NCBI RefSeq assembly: GCF_024105735.1
Contig: NZ_JAAAML010000005.1
Location: 62,001 to 126,000 of the forward strand
Reading direction: 5' to 3'
Origin: Parahoeflea alexandrii
GTDB lineage: Bacteria; Pseudomonadota; Alphaproteobacteria; Rhizobiales; Rhizobiaceae
DNA length: 64,000 nt
In this document: positions 42,943-51,413 of the stretch, piece by piece
Numbering within the stretch: position 1 is the first letter of the stretch
Layout: each line of letters opens with the position of its first letter
Program-made: the position numbers and the translations under genes
Notes under the pieces: generated by a model
Databases searched by the model: none
What the model saw: the letters and a program-made list of their open reading frames with translations, nothing else
Told to the model about the DNA's origin: nothing

Positions 42943-43569
42943 ATGAAAAGACGTTTCTTCCTCACCGGCGTTAGTGCGCTAGTAGCTATTCCCGTGTCTG
43001 CTTCGGTCGTGCGCGCGGCCACAATGGAGGACATGCTCAAGCCCGGACCTCTTCCTGAGCAAGTTTTCGGATCGCCGGAGGCGCCCGTAACTGTGATTGA
43101 ATACGCCTCATTGACATGCCCACACTGCAGGACTTTCCACGTAAACACATGGCCCGCTGTGAAACAGATATATGTCGATACCGGCAAGGTGCGGTTCATT
43201 ATGCGCGAATTTCCCTTCGACCCGCGCGCACAAGCTGGATTTATGCTCGCCCGCTGCGCAGGAGAGGGTAATTGGTATGCAACCGTCGATCTTCTCTACC
43301 GTAGCCAGGACAGATGGGCGCGGGTGGCGGACCCCGCCTCTGCTTTCAAATCTATTATGGGCCTGACTGGCATGAGCGGGGAAAAAGTGGAGGCTTGTCT
43401 GACAGACCAGTCCATTTTGGATAAAGTTTCTGAAGTGATGGAAACTGGCAAATCTTATGGCGTGGATTCAACTCCAACCTTCTTCATCAACGGCGAGGAG
43501 CACAAGGTCGCACTCACGATTGATCAGTTCAGCGAGATCATCGACCCAATGATCCCGGCAGCACAGTAA
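42943..43569 (+). CDS. DsbA-family thiol protein
   Basis: This encodes a 208-residue secreted protein with a signal (about 1-26). It has a DsbA domain: SLTCPHC with C59 and C62, FREFPFDP-like REFPFDPRAQ and the cis-Pro VDSTPTFFINGE. The CPHC site is that of strong dithiol oxidases. It follows a good AGGAG site and lies 3 bases ahead of a parvulin gene, so the pair likely works in folding of periplasmic proteins. This sequence differs from the CSYC and CEAC members elsewhere in the window. Confidence 0.88.
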   Translation: MKRRFFLTGVSALVAIPVSASVVRAATMEDMLKPGPLPEQVFGSPEAPVTVIEYASLTCPHCRTFHVNTWPAVKQIYVDTGKVRFIMREFPFDPRAQAGFMLARCAGEGNWYATVDLLYRSQDRWARVADPASAFKSIMGLTGMSGEKVEACLTDQSILDKVSEVMETGKSYGVDSTPTFFINGEEHKVALTIDQFSEIIDPMIPAAQ

Positions 43570-43572
43570 GGG

Positions 43573-44478
43573 ATGGCTATGACAATAGAATCATACACTC
43601 AATCCGCCACGCTGCGACACTGGAGCAAATTTCCATCCGCCGCCTTGCTTATGCTTACCCTTACGATGGCTGCGGGGGCTCCAGCGCTCGCGCAGAACAA
43701 GAATGTCGTTGCGCGTGTAAACGGCACGGAGATCACCACGGCCGATGTCGCATTTGCCTCCGAAATGTATGCCAACCAGATGGGCAGCATGCCTGACGAT
43801 GCTCGCCTCTCTGTCATTGTTGACGAGTTGATTCGGCTTCAGATTGTTTCTGACGCCGCCAGAGCCGCCAGGGTTCCTGACGAGGACTCATACAAGCGGC
43901 AAATTGCGTTCTTTGAAGCACAGACCCTGCGATCTGTCTTTTTGGACGGGGAGGTGGCCAAGCGTGTTGACGATGCAGCGGTTCGCAAGGCGTATAATCT
44001 CCAGGTCACGAAAAATCCGCCTACAGAAGAATTCCGCTTGCGCCATATCCTTCTGGAAACGGAAGCTGAAGCTCGGGATGCGATAATCGCACTTGAGGAA
44101 GGAGAGGATTTCGCAGTGGTCGCCTCTGAACGATCCAAGGACGAGGCTTCGAAGGTAAATGGCGGAGACTTGGGCTACCTTGTTTCCGGTCAGACCTTGG
44201 TGGAGATCGATACGGCAGCTGCCGAACTCGAGCCCGGCCAGTTCACACGTGAGCCCGTGGTCAGCGCGTTCGGATTTCACCTTTTGAAGCTTGAGGAACG
44301 GCGTACCCGTCCAGCACCGCCATATGAAGCTTTAGCGACGCAGATAAGAGCTGCACTCGAATCAGCCGCAACGCGGTCGATTATGACGGAACTCAGAGTG
44401 GCCGCATCTGTCGAGAAACTGGTTCCTGATGTGTCACCCCCGGCTACTGATGACGGCCACGGCCACGCGGACAATTAG
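43573..44478 (+). CDS. parvulin-type peptidyl-prolyl isomerase
   Basis: This encodes a 301-residue periplasmic folding factor. A signal peptide (about 20-40) is followed by a SurA-N-like helical region (VVARVNGTEITTADVAF) and a parvulin domain (about 150-245) with LRHILLETEAEARDAI, GGDLGYLVSGQ and FGFHLLKLEE. The tail ends in DDGHGHAD, a His-rich end that could bind metal. It is coupled to the preceding DsbA-family gene. Family is firm. A role in folding envelope proteins under copper stress is inferred. Confidence 0.9.
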   Translation: MAMTIESYTQSATLRHWSKFPSAALLMLTLTMAAGAPALAQNKNVVARVNGTEITTADVAFASEMYANQMGSMPDDARLSVIVDELIRLQIVSDAARAARVPDEDSYKRQIAFFEAQTLRSVFLDGEVAKRVDDAAVRKAYNLQVTKNPPTEEFRLRHILLETEAEARDAIIALEEGEDFAVVASERSKDEASKVNGGDLGYLVSGQTLVEIDTAAAELEPGQFTREPVVSAFGFHLLKLEERRTRPAPPYEALATQIRAALESAATRSIMTELRVAASVEKLVPDVSPPATDDGHGHADN

Positions 44479-44488
44479 GAGACAACAG

Positions 44489-44599
44489 GTGGTCACCCGA
44501 CGTTTCATACTGTTCGGCCTGATTGGCGCTGGTGCAGCACCCGGGTTTTCCTCCGCCGTTGACAAACCACTTTTGTTGATCCGCTCTCGCGGTCCCTAA
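44489..44599 (+). pseudogene. N-terminal fragment of a secreted protein
   Basis: A GTG start with an AGGAG site begins a 36-codon frame VTRRFILFGLIGAGAAPGFSSAVDKP that looks exactly like a twin-arginine signal and then stops at a TAA. The downstream part has been lost, with a transposase scrap starting 60 bases later. It follows the parvulin gene at 10 bases, so it was probably the next gene of that operon. Confidence 0.6.
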
Positions 44600-44664
44600 T
44601 ATATGCATGCGTCTACCTGGACGTCTGGGAAACTGCTTCACAAGCAGGTGCAGCAATAAGAATG

Positions 44665-44742
44665 TGCGTCATGTTCTACAATCTACAGCACGCCCATTCA
44701 GCACTTGGCAGGAAACCGCCAACCGTGGTCTACTGGTCGTAA
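44665..44742 (+). pseudogene. IS3-family transposase OrfB C-terminal scrap
   Basis: The 25 codons reading CVMFYNLQHAHSALGRKPPT, then VVYWS and a stop, match the C-terminal FYN..RPHSALG..PP signature of IS3-family OrfB integrases. The rest of the element is absent. It witnesses an old insertion between the parvulin operon and the TrbI remnant. Confidence 0.8.
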
Positions 44743-44782
44743 ATGAAGGCAACCTGATCGAAGCAGTAGGCGCAATTACTAA

Positions 44783-45046
44783 CAAAATCTGCCGGGGACA
44801 AACGACCATGACTGGAAGCTAGTCAAGGATATTGCGCTCTCTACCCTTCTCGGGATTGCTACGGAACCGTCGCTCAGCAACAATGAAACCGATCTGGTCA
44901 CGACGTTCCGCGGTAGAAAGCAAGAGAACACCAACAGCTCCGATCATCGGCTGGTCGATCTTGCGTTGGCGATCAAGGCACACTACGGCTGGCCACTGCA
45001 TGTCATGATGTGGCGGAATATTGTCCTCTCGCCATTCACGAGTTAG
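44783..45046 (+). pseudogene. TrbI/VirB10 C-terminal remnant
   Basis: The frame reads LPGTNDHDWKLVKDIALSTL, then LGIATE, and ends with RLVDLALAIKAHYGWPLHVM and a stop. This follows the C-terminal part of TrbI (VirB10 family) of conjugative type IV secretion systems, where LPG, the ALSTLLG helix and a final RPGWP-V--V-KDLVL strand are conserved. About 85 codons survive with no start. It shows that conjugation genes once lay here. A minus-strand frame over the same bases is a shadow. Confidence 0.75.
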
Positions 45047-45197
45047 AAATGCTTTACGCGCTGCTTCAGCTGCACAAATCGCCATATTTCTCCCAGAATA
45101 TCCGATATGGCGAAAGCCATATCCTATCATCCGACGGCGCTATACCGGGGTCCCCGCTGCACGAGAAATCAAATCTTATCCTAAGGGCTAGCCAATT

Positions 45198-45776
45198 TTG
45201 ATGGAAAACGAAAGATATCCGACACAGATACTCTTACCCGCCTTCTTGAGTCGCCAAAATGGAAGATGCACTTCCATCAACAAATCCACCTATCTTGGTC
45301 GCTGGATCAGCGGTGTCTCATGTATATTTATGTATACAGAGGGTTATGCAGAAGAAGGGAATTTGTATGAAGACCAGATTGTGGTCGAACATGCGGAGAT
45401 AGTGATCCCGACACTCAGTGGAGATAAATTGTCTGGCTACTTTTCGATCTGGAACGGTACCGACGAGTATTTATGGATCGAAGGTTTTGAGAGCATTCAG
45501 TTTGCTACCATCACCCTTGACGAGCCGACGGGTGTGAACGGTAACTACCTTTCGAAATCAGAACCTATTCCAAAAGCCCTTCCTCCAAAAACCGAACTGG
45601 TTATGTCAAAAGGAGGCGTGCAACTATCCATGAATTACGTGGAGAATCTGATCGCTGGCGACACAATTCCTGTCACTGTTTACTTCACAAACACTGATGC
45701 AATTCAGGTGCTTGCCAAAGTTCTGCCAGCTGCCGCAATTCCGACAGAACATCATCACGGAGAGCGCGACGGATAA
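45198..45776 (+). CDS. PCuAC-like protein lacking copper ligands
   Basis: This encodes a 192-residue protein whose DQIVVEHAEIVIPTLSG, SGYFSIWNGTDEY, KGGVQLSM and VLAKVL segments align with the PCuAC-like protein encoded at 30006. Canonical ligands are largely gone: the first His is absent, the first Met is replaced, and HxM reads QLSM. The C-terminal EHHHGERDG tail is kept. The N-terminus has no clear signal until a hydrophobic WISGVSCIFMYTEGYA. It may use the His tail for metal or be decaying. Confidence 0.65.
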   Translation: MMENERYPTQILLPAFLSRQNGRCTSINKSTYLGRWISGVSCIFMYTEGYAEEGNLYEDQIVVEHAEIVIPTLSGDKLSGYFSIWNGTDEYLWIEGFESIQFATITLDEPTGVNGNYLSKSEPIPKALPPKTELVMSKGGVQLSMNYVENLIAGDTIPVTVYFTNTDAIQVLAKVLPAAAIPTEHHHGERDG

Positions 45777-45985
45777 CTTCGTGAGATCGCGTCACAGGTC
45801 GTCAAGGTAACCGAGAATATTTCTTTCTGAACTCCGATCAAGCTTGTTGAGCCGAACCTCAGAGCTTCCTCCAGAATTTGGTAGCGTTCGTCAGCCGGGA
45901 CCTTTGCACGATTCAACATGACCTGGCTCGCAATGCCAATGGCCACTACAGATCCGACACAGCCGACCATCAGAGCTGAGTTCAT
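45755..45985 (-). CDS. doubtful small membrane-anchored protein
   Basis: A 76-codon frame starts with a hydrophobic LMVGCVGSVVAIGIASQVML segment, then RAKVPADERYQILEEALRFG. It starts within the stop of an IS5-type transposase scrap and overlaps the 3' end of the PCuAC-like gene on the other strand. It has coding-like helices but no family or clear ribosome site. It could be an intergenic artefact. Confidence 0.3.
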   Translation of the reverse strand: MNSALMVGCVGSVVAIGIASQVMLNRAKVPADERYQILEEALRFGSTSLIGVQKEIFSVTLTTCDAISRSYPSRSP

Positions 45986-46100
45986 CGTGCGTGGTTGAAG
46001 AACAGCGCGTTGCGCGAAGCTTTCTCGAATTCCTTGGCCAGTCTGCAGCACCACTCAAGCCAATCGATAATCCGCTCGACCACCCAACGTCTCAGCGGAA
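45982..46100 (-). pseudogene. IS5-family transposase C-terminal scrap
   Basis: On the minus strand the frame reads LRRWVVERIIDWLEWCCRLA, then KEFEKASRNALFF and a TGA. The RRWVVER..WL..CRRL.K.FE box is the end of IS5/IS427-type transposases. No other part of the element remains. Confidence 0.75.
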
Positions 46101-46232
46101 CTTTAAATAAGTCTTGGCTATGTCGGTTCGCTTGACGGCTTAGTCAACAGAACGACCCGCTGGCTTTCTCTTCACGAAAAGTTAATCGCAAACCTATAGA
46201 CAATCGGGGTCTTAGTAGCCAAAAAGAATGCC

Positions 46233-46577
46233 ATGAACCGAATTGTGCCCTTCACTTTAGCTTTGTTCCTCGCGCTTTCAGCGTTGACGCACTCCTTTGG
46301 CGGGGGCTACATTTTTAGCGAACTCCAAAGCACAATCGACTTGGTCGAATGCAATTCCAATGTCGCAGCTGCTATGCGTGGCTCTGATACGGTTCCGCTG
46401 AGCGAAGATACAGAAAGCAAGAAATCCGTGCATTGTCAGATGCACTATGCCATTTTCGCTGAACTGGTTGCCCCCCTGATCACCTCTGAGACCCGGGAAC
46501 ATGCCGCATTTTGGAAAACAGCGTTCCTCTCTAATGTGGGATACGTAGTCCCAAGGCCGCCAAACGCTCACGGTTGA
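46233..46577 (+). CDS. small secreted protein of unknown function
   Basis: This encodes a 114-residue protein with a signal peptide (about 1-22). The mature part includes DLVECNSNVAAAMRGS and VHCQMHYAIFAE, giving two Cys with Met and His nearby. It lies directly upstream of the L,D-transpeptidase genes in the same direction, 57 bases away, so they may share a transcript. I do not recognise a family. Metal binding is speculative. Confidence 0.55.
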   Translation: MNRIVPFTLALFLALSALTHSFGGGYIFSELQSTIDLVECNSNVAAAMRGSDTVPLSEDTESKKSVHCQMHYAIFAELVAPLITSETREHAAFWKTAFLSNVGYVVPRPPNAHG

Positions 46578-46633
46578 ATGTCCATTGCGCAACTTGCGCC
46601 CATCGGCAACGTTCAACAACGTGAGTATAAAGC

Positions 46634-47194
46634 ATGATTTCGAAAAGAAGACTTATGCTCGGCATCGGCGCCGGCATTGCATTATCTTTTGGGTTACCCT
46701 CATATGCCCATACTGATAAATTCAAACTAGACGAGAAATTCGAACCGCAGACCGTTCGCTATAGCGGTTACAAGCCCGGTACCATCATAATTGATCCAGA
46801 AAATCATTTCTTGTACTTGCAGCTTCCATCAGGCAAAGCTCGCCGCTACGGGATTGGAGTGGGGCGAGCCGGCCTGGCTTTCAAGGGGCAGGCTAAAGTC
46901 GGTCGGAAAGCAGAGTGGCCATCATGGACCCCCACGGCCAACATGATAAAACGAAATCCCGGCAAATACGCACGATTCGCCAAGGGAGTGCCGGGTGGGC
47001 CCAACAATCCATTGGGATCCAGGGCACTGTACTTGTACAAGGACGGACGCGACACACTTTACCGCATTCACGGCACGACGGAACCGTCTTCAATCGGTCG
47101 CTCAGTGTCCAACGGCTGCATCCGCATGATCAATGAGCACGTCGAAGACCTTTTTGAACGGGTACCAGTCGGTGCGCAGGTAGTCGTTCAATAA
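46634..47194 (+). CDS. L,D-transpeptidase (YkuD), first
   Basis: This encodes a 186-residue secreted L,D-transpeptidase, which makes 3-3 peptidoglycan cross-links or anchors proteins to the wall. A twin-arginine-like SKRRLMLGIG signal is followed by a YkuD domain. Strand GTIIIDPENHFLYLQL, then NNPLGSRALYLY and the catalytic H146...S157-V-S-N-G-C162-I-R motif, is complete. Copper ions are known to inhibit such Cys enzymes. It heads a run of three. Confidence 0.9.
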   Translation: MISKRRLMLGIGAGIALSFGLPSYAHTDKFKLDEKFEPQTVRYSGYKPGTIIIDPENHFLYLQLPSGKARRYGIGVGRAGLAFKGQAKVGRKAEWPSWTPTANMIKRNPGKYARFAKGVPGGPNNPLGSRALYLYKDGRDTLYRIHGTTEPSSIGRSVSNGCIRMINEHVEDLFERVPVGAQVVVQ

Positions 47195-47319
47195 TCTCAC
47201 CCCATTTTCAGCATACAAGCGATTGCTGGCCGAAAATCGTTTCCGGAATATAAGGCTCGTTCTCCATCACAAAATTTCTTAACGGGTCCAATAAGAAAGT
47301 TCACGAAAGTTGAAATGAT

Positions 47320-47988
47320 ATGAACCGTCGTCAATTCATTCATGGGGCAGCCAGCACTTCAGTGCTGGCCTTGTCCGGGTGCTCTACTGCCACCAAAGTC
47401 GGCCAATCGGTTGAAGAACTACCGACCACTCAGAATTCGTCCAACATTATGACAATGTACGGATCCATGCCTGAGGAGAGGTTCCCTCTTCCAGCAATAG
47501 AAATAAGCAAGGTGCCATCAAAATTCAGAAGGCGTCAGGTGAATTTCACCAGTCCATATCCAGTTGGAACCGTTATCGTCGACACAAAGACATACTACCT
47601 GCATCTGGTCCAAGAAAACGGAAAAGCGATGCGATACGGCGTCGGCCTCGGTAGACAGGGCTTTGAATGGTCAGGTGAAGGTGTCATCCAGTGGAAACAG
47701 GCTTGGCCCAAATGGACACCGCCTGAGGAAATGATCGCACGGCAACCAGAGCTGGAGAAATGGAGCGCCGACAATGGTGGAATGCCGCCAGGGCTCAGCA
47801 ATCCACTTGGCGCGCGGGCACTCTACATCTTTCAAAATGGCAAGGATACGCTGTATCGCATCCATGGATCACCGGAATACTGGACAATCGGCAAATCTGT
47901 CTCAAGCGGGTGTGTTCGCATGATCAACCAGGATGTTGTCGATCTTTATGGTCGCGTTACCAGCGGAGCCAGACTGATCGTAATCTGA
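47320..47988 (+). CDS. L,D-transpeptidase lipoprotein, second
   Basis: This encodes a 222-residue precursor with lipobox LSGC (C21), so this YkuD enzyme is a lipoprotein. GTVIVDTKTYYLHLV, LSNPLGARALYIF and the catalytic H182...GKSVSSGC198VR motif are intact. It has an about 45-residue linker after the lipid anchor. It is 125 bases downstream of the first enzyme and similar in its catalytic half but not in its N-terminal third, so the two are old paralogues. Confidence 0.9.
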   Translation: MNRRQFIHGAASTSVLALSGCSTATKVGQSVEELPTTQNSSNIMTMYGSMPEERFPLPAIEISKVPSKFRRRQVNFTSPYPVGTVIVDTKTYYLHLVQENGKAMRYGVGLGRQGFEWSGEGVIQWKQAWPKWTPPEEMIARQPELEKWSADNGGMPPGLSNPLGARALYIFQNGKDTLYRIHGSPEYWTIGKSVSSGCVRMINQDVVDLYGRVTSGARLIVI

Positions 47989-48043
47989 CGCTATGCGCAG
48001 GAAACGGAAGATGATGCTGCCGATGATTGAAAAGGAGCGCCCC

Positions 48044-49045
48044 ATGGGCCAAGGATTCCGAACCAACGTGATCGGCATCCTCATGGCGGGCCTTGTCTTG
48101 TCGGGATGTGTGACGAGTACGCTGGATCTTGACGGCCGAGGCGACATTCCTATTCCGCAAAAGACACTTGCCAAAATGCGGGATATGGGGATGAGGTCCA
48201 CAGACCCCGTACTGGTTCGCATCTTCAAGCAGGAGAGCGAACTGGAAGTCTGGAAGCGTGATTCGACCGGCAAATACGCACTGATGAAGACTTACCCGAT
48301 GTGCCGATGGTCCGGTCAATTGGGTCCGAAAAAATTTGAGGGTGACCGCCAGGCTCCAGAGGGATTTTACACAGTCAATTTTGGCAGGTTGAACCCAAAT
48401 TCTCAGTATTATCTTTCCTTCGATCTCGGTTATCCGAACAGGCTGGAGCGTGCCAAGGGCTATACAGGTTCTGCCCTGATGGTTCATGGGGCATGTTCAT
48501 CGTCGGGTTGCTTTGCGATTTCCGACAATTATGTCGCAGAGGTCTATGCCGTTGTCAGAGACGCATTGCAGGGCGGCCAACAGGCCTTTCAGGTCCAATC
48601 CTATCCCTTTCGGATGACGCCGGAGAACCTTGCCGCGCACAACGATAATCCAAATTTCGACTTCTGGATAGATCTCAAGGCGGGCTATGATCAGTTTGAA
48701 GTACTGCGCCAACCGCCTCGGTTTCAGTTTTGCGAGGGCCGCTACAGGTTTGGAGAACCGGTCAACGGCGTGACATCTGTTGATCCGCTCGGAGACTGCC
48801 CAGCCTTCAAGCCGGAAGATCAGCAAGTAGTCGATAAATCGACTGGAGACATCAAGAAAATGAGAAGCCTGCTCAACGATGTCCAGGGACCTGGCCTTGC
48901 CTATTCGGATGGCGGTATGAACCCGGTTTTCCGAAAGCTTCTGGCAAAAAAAGGTCCGCAATATTTATCGGAAATAACATCATCGACATTGGTCCCGGTC
49001 AGCCGACCGAAAGCAGCCCTCGCGGATCCCTTCGTTGCCGACTAG
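48044..49045 (+). CDS. YafK-like L,D-transpeptidase/hydrolase lipoprotein
   Basis: This encodes a 333-residue lipoprotein (lipobox VLSGC, C22) of the YafK group of YkuD-type proteins. The E. coli YafK (DpaA) removes Lpp from peptidoglycan. KQESELEVWKRDSTGKYALM, a CRWSGQLGPKKFEGDRQAPEG stretch and the catalytic MVHGACSSSGCFAIS motif (H148, C156) are family signatures. A long C-terminal extension follows. The AGGAG site fixes the start. With the two YkuD enzymes it forms a wall-remodelling trio. Confidence 0.88.
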   Translation: MGQGFRTNVIGILMAGLVLSGCVTSTLDLDGRGDIPIPQKTLAKMRDMGMRSTDPVLVRIFKQESELEVWKRDSTGKYALMKTYPMCRWSGQLGPKKFEGDRQAPEGFYTVNFGRLNPNSQYYLSFDLGYPNRLERAKGYTGSALMVHGACSSSGCFAISDNYVAEVYAVVRDALQGGQQAFQVQSYPFRMTPENLAAHNDNPNFDFWIDLKAGYDQFEVLRQPPRFQFCEGRYRFGEPVNGVTSVDPLGDCPAFKPEDQQVVDKSTGDIKKMRSLLNDVQGPGLAYSDGGMNPVFRKLLAKKGPQYLSEITSSTLVPVSRPKAALADPFVAD

Positions 49046-49260
49046 TTGCGGGCCAAAGTTGGTGCAACATGGGAACTATGATTGCCTGCCTCAAGAGCTG
49101 ACTAGACAGACAAACTATGAACTATCGACGGCTAATCCAGCCTATCCAGGGCAGAAAAGAGCTGCTGACACCCGCACCGGTTAGCCCGAACATGAACGTG
49201 TCCCAGGACGTGGTGTAGCTTCGGCGTTCGCCGTGCCCTCCGGACAGAGCCGGGAATGGG
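49046..49260. other. spacer at the edge of the IS256-type element
   Basis: No gene is seen. TGTCCCAGGACGTGGTGTAG near 49200 is a candidate for the right end of the transposon, but the matching left repeat has been lost with the 5' part, so I cannot confirm it. Confidence 0.3.
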
Positions 49261-50305
49261 TCAGCTTGCCGCTGGCAGGCTGATGAGCGGATCATCGCTC
49301 ATCGTGGCGATGGTCTCAAGTGTCATGTAACGGGATCGCTGGACGGCCCATTCGTCGTTCTGTTCGAGCAGGAGTGCACCGACCAGTCTGATGATGGCAT
49401 CGTCGTTTGGAAAGATGCCCACGACCTCTGTTCGTCGCTTGATCTCGCCGTTCAGTCGCTCGATGGGGTTGGTGCTGTGAAGCTTGGTCCAGTGCGCCCT
49501 GGGAAAGGTCATGTAGGCGAGCACGTCCTGCTCGGCGCTGTCCATGAGACTGGCGAGCTTGGGCACTTTCGGCCTGATCTGGTCAGCGACATTGCGCCAT
49601 TGTGTGCTTGCAGCCTCGGGCGAGTCCTGGGCGAATGCGGTGGCGATGAAGGCTGAGACGACGCGCCGACCACTCTTTCCGGCATGGGCAAGCGCATTGC
49701 GCATGAAGTGGACCCGGCAACGCTGCCAGGTCGCGGAAAGAACCTTGGAGACCGCAGCCTTGATGCCTTCATGGGCATCGGAAACGACGAGCTTGACGCC
49801 GCACAGGCCCCTTCTTGTCAGCTTGCGCAGGAACTCGGTCCAGATCGGCTCGGCCTCGGATGTGCCGATCTCCATTCCGAGCACCTCGCGTCGACCGTCG
49901 GTGTTGACGCCGACGGCGATGATGACCGCGACAGATACAATGCGCCCGCCGCGCCGGACCTTCAGGTAGGTGGCATCGATCCACAGATAGGGCCATTCCC
50001 CTTCGATGGGCCTGTCGAGGAAGGCCTTCACCTTGTCGTCGATCTCTTGGCAGAGCCGGGACACCTGGCTCTTGGAAATGCCGCTCATACCCATGGCCTT
50101 GACCAGATCATCGACCGAGCGGGTCGAAACGCCTTGGATGTAGGCTTCCTGGATCACCGCCGTCAGAGCCTTCTCCGCCATGCGGCGCGGTTCAAGGAAG
50201 CTCGGGAAATAGCTGCCGGTGCGGAGCTTCAGAATGCGCAGCTCGACTGTTCCGGCCCGTGTTTCCCAGTCCCGGTCGCGATAACCGTTGCGCTGGGCAA
50301 GCCCA
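49261..50305 (-). pseudogene. IS256-family transposase, 5' truncated (ISRm3-like)
   Basis: The minus-strand frame encodes about 348 residues of an IS256-type Mutator-family transposase. The region [12 protein letters not shown], then [11 protein letters not shown] and [14 protein letters not shown] is followed by the catalytic WIDATY Asp, [10 protein letters not shown] Asp and NPIERLNGE Glu. A full-length member is about 400 residues, and the N-terminal fifty or so are missing where the sequence passes into unrelated DNA with a TGA near 50332. It is a 5'-truncated, immobile copy next to the second peptidase gene. Confidence 0.85.
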
Positions 50306-50369
50306 GGGAAACCATGGGACCGAATTCATTGCTGGATTACCTTCTGGAAACAGAGAGCATTCCCATGTC

Positions 50370-51413
50370 TCAGAACCCAGCGCCCGGCGCTATTGCTGCG
50401 AGGCCCTTGAAGGATGCCATGTGGTTGGACCCTCCGCCCTTGTAACCGAAGACATAATTTGCGGTACCGGATATCGAAAACAGCGGCGCGTAGCTAGGCT
50501 TTTCTGTGTCTGCTTCAATGGCATCGGTCACGTTGTCGAGGATCAGATTGCGGTCTTCAAGGCTGACGGACAGAACGGCGTGGAACAAGCGACGGCTGGT
50601 GTCCTTGAGCACGACGATTTCCATGACGTCCATCGGGACGCCGAGGCGCGCCAGCACAGCCATTTTCAAGATAGCGTAATCTTCGCAATCGCCGCTGCTA
50701 CGACCCAGAATTTCATTTGGCGTTGACCAGTAATCAGTTCGGTCATGGTTCTGATCATCGGTCTTGTAGGCGACCATGCTATTGACGGAAACCGAGACGT
50801 GGCGGAGTTGTTCGCTGATACTTGATCCGTTCAGCGCCAGGCGATCGGCGAGGTCTGCACACTGATTGATGCAGATGGCTGACGGGCCAGAAGCTGCTGC
50901 TTTCCGCATCAATACGGATATGCGGGCACCGCTCTTGATCTTGCCGAAGCGGATCCTGTAGGCACCGAACAGTGGTAAATCTTCGCGAATTGCCTCGCTG
51001 AGCGACGCGCCAGCCGATGCTGTTGGCACTGAAATGGAGGCGGTGGTGATCTGGTCCTGACTGGCAGTCAGATCGCTGGGTGCCTGGTTATCTGCCGGGC
51101 GCGCGGCGGCAAGGGCCGCGAACGCCTGCGGAGCTGCAATGTCAAAGGCAGGATCAGGATCAAAGCCAAGGGGAGCGAAGCCGCCTTGGCTCACGTTAAG
51201 AGTCGTCGTGAATTGTGCCATGGTCAGCCACGCCAGATTCCGGGCGACACTCTGGTTTTGTACGAGCGCGGATATTGTATTGGCCGCGACTATAATCTCG
51301 GGTTTTGTGTCCCAAACATCGTAGTCATTGGCCTGCGCGGCGGATGCGCATAGAAGTGAGACTAGGAAAGAAGTGTTTCTCAGATATTGCTTATTTGTTA
51401 CTTCATTATACAT
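50370..51413 (-). CDS. large transglutaminase-like cysteine peptidase (BTLCP)
   Basis: This encodes a 347-residue secreted peptidase of the same family as the protein at 40213, with an N-terminal extension of about 150 residues. The signal is near residues 14-28. Catalytic residues are C243 (SSGDCEDYAILK), H278 (LFHAVLSV) and D293 (ILDNVTD). The middle has a Cys pair CINQC. The C-terminal tail (GYKGGGSNHMASFKGL) may be exported substrate-binding or disordered. The truncated IS256 element ends 65 bases beyond its stop and did not disrupt the gene. Confidence 0.82.
   Translation of the reverse strand: MYNEVTNKQYLRNTSFLVSLLCASAAQANDYDVWDTKPEIIVAANTISALVQNQSVARNLAWLTMAQFTTTLNVSQGGFAPLGFDPDPAFDIAAPQAFAALAAARPADNQAPSDLTASQDQITTASISVPTASAGASLSEAIREDLPLFGAYRIRFGKIKSGARISVLMRKAAASGPSAICINQCADLADRLALNGSSISEQLRHVSVSVNSMVAYKTDDQNHDRTDYWSTPNEILGRSSGDCEDYAILKMAVLARLGVPMDVMEIVVLKDTSRRLFHAVLSVSLEDRNLILDNVTDAIEADTEKPSYAPLFSISGTANYVFGYKGGGSNHMASFKGLAAIAPGAGF

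Noticed and set aside
44819-45130. 103-codon minus-strand frame
   Set aside because: The opposite strand carries the TrbI C-terminal remnant, which accounts for the composition; the minus product has no family features.
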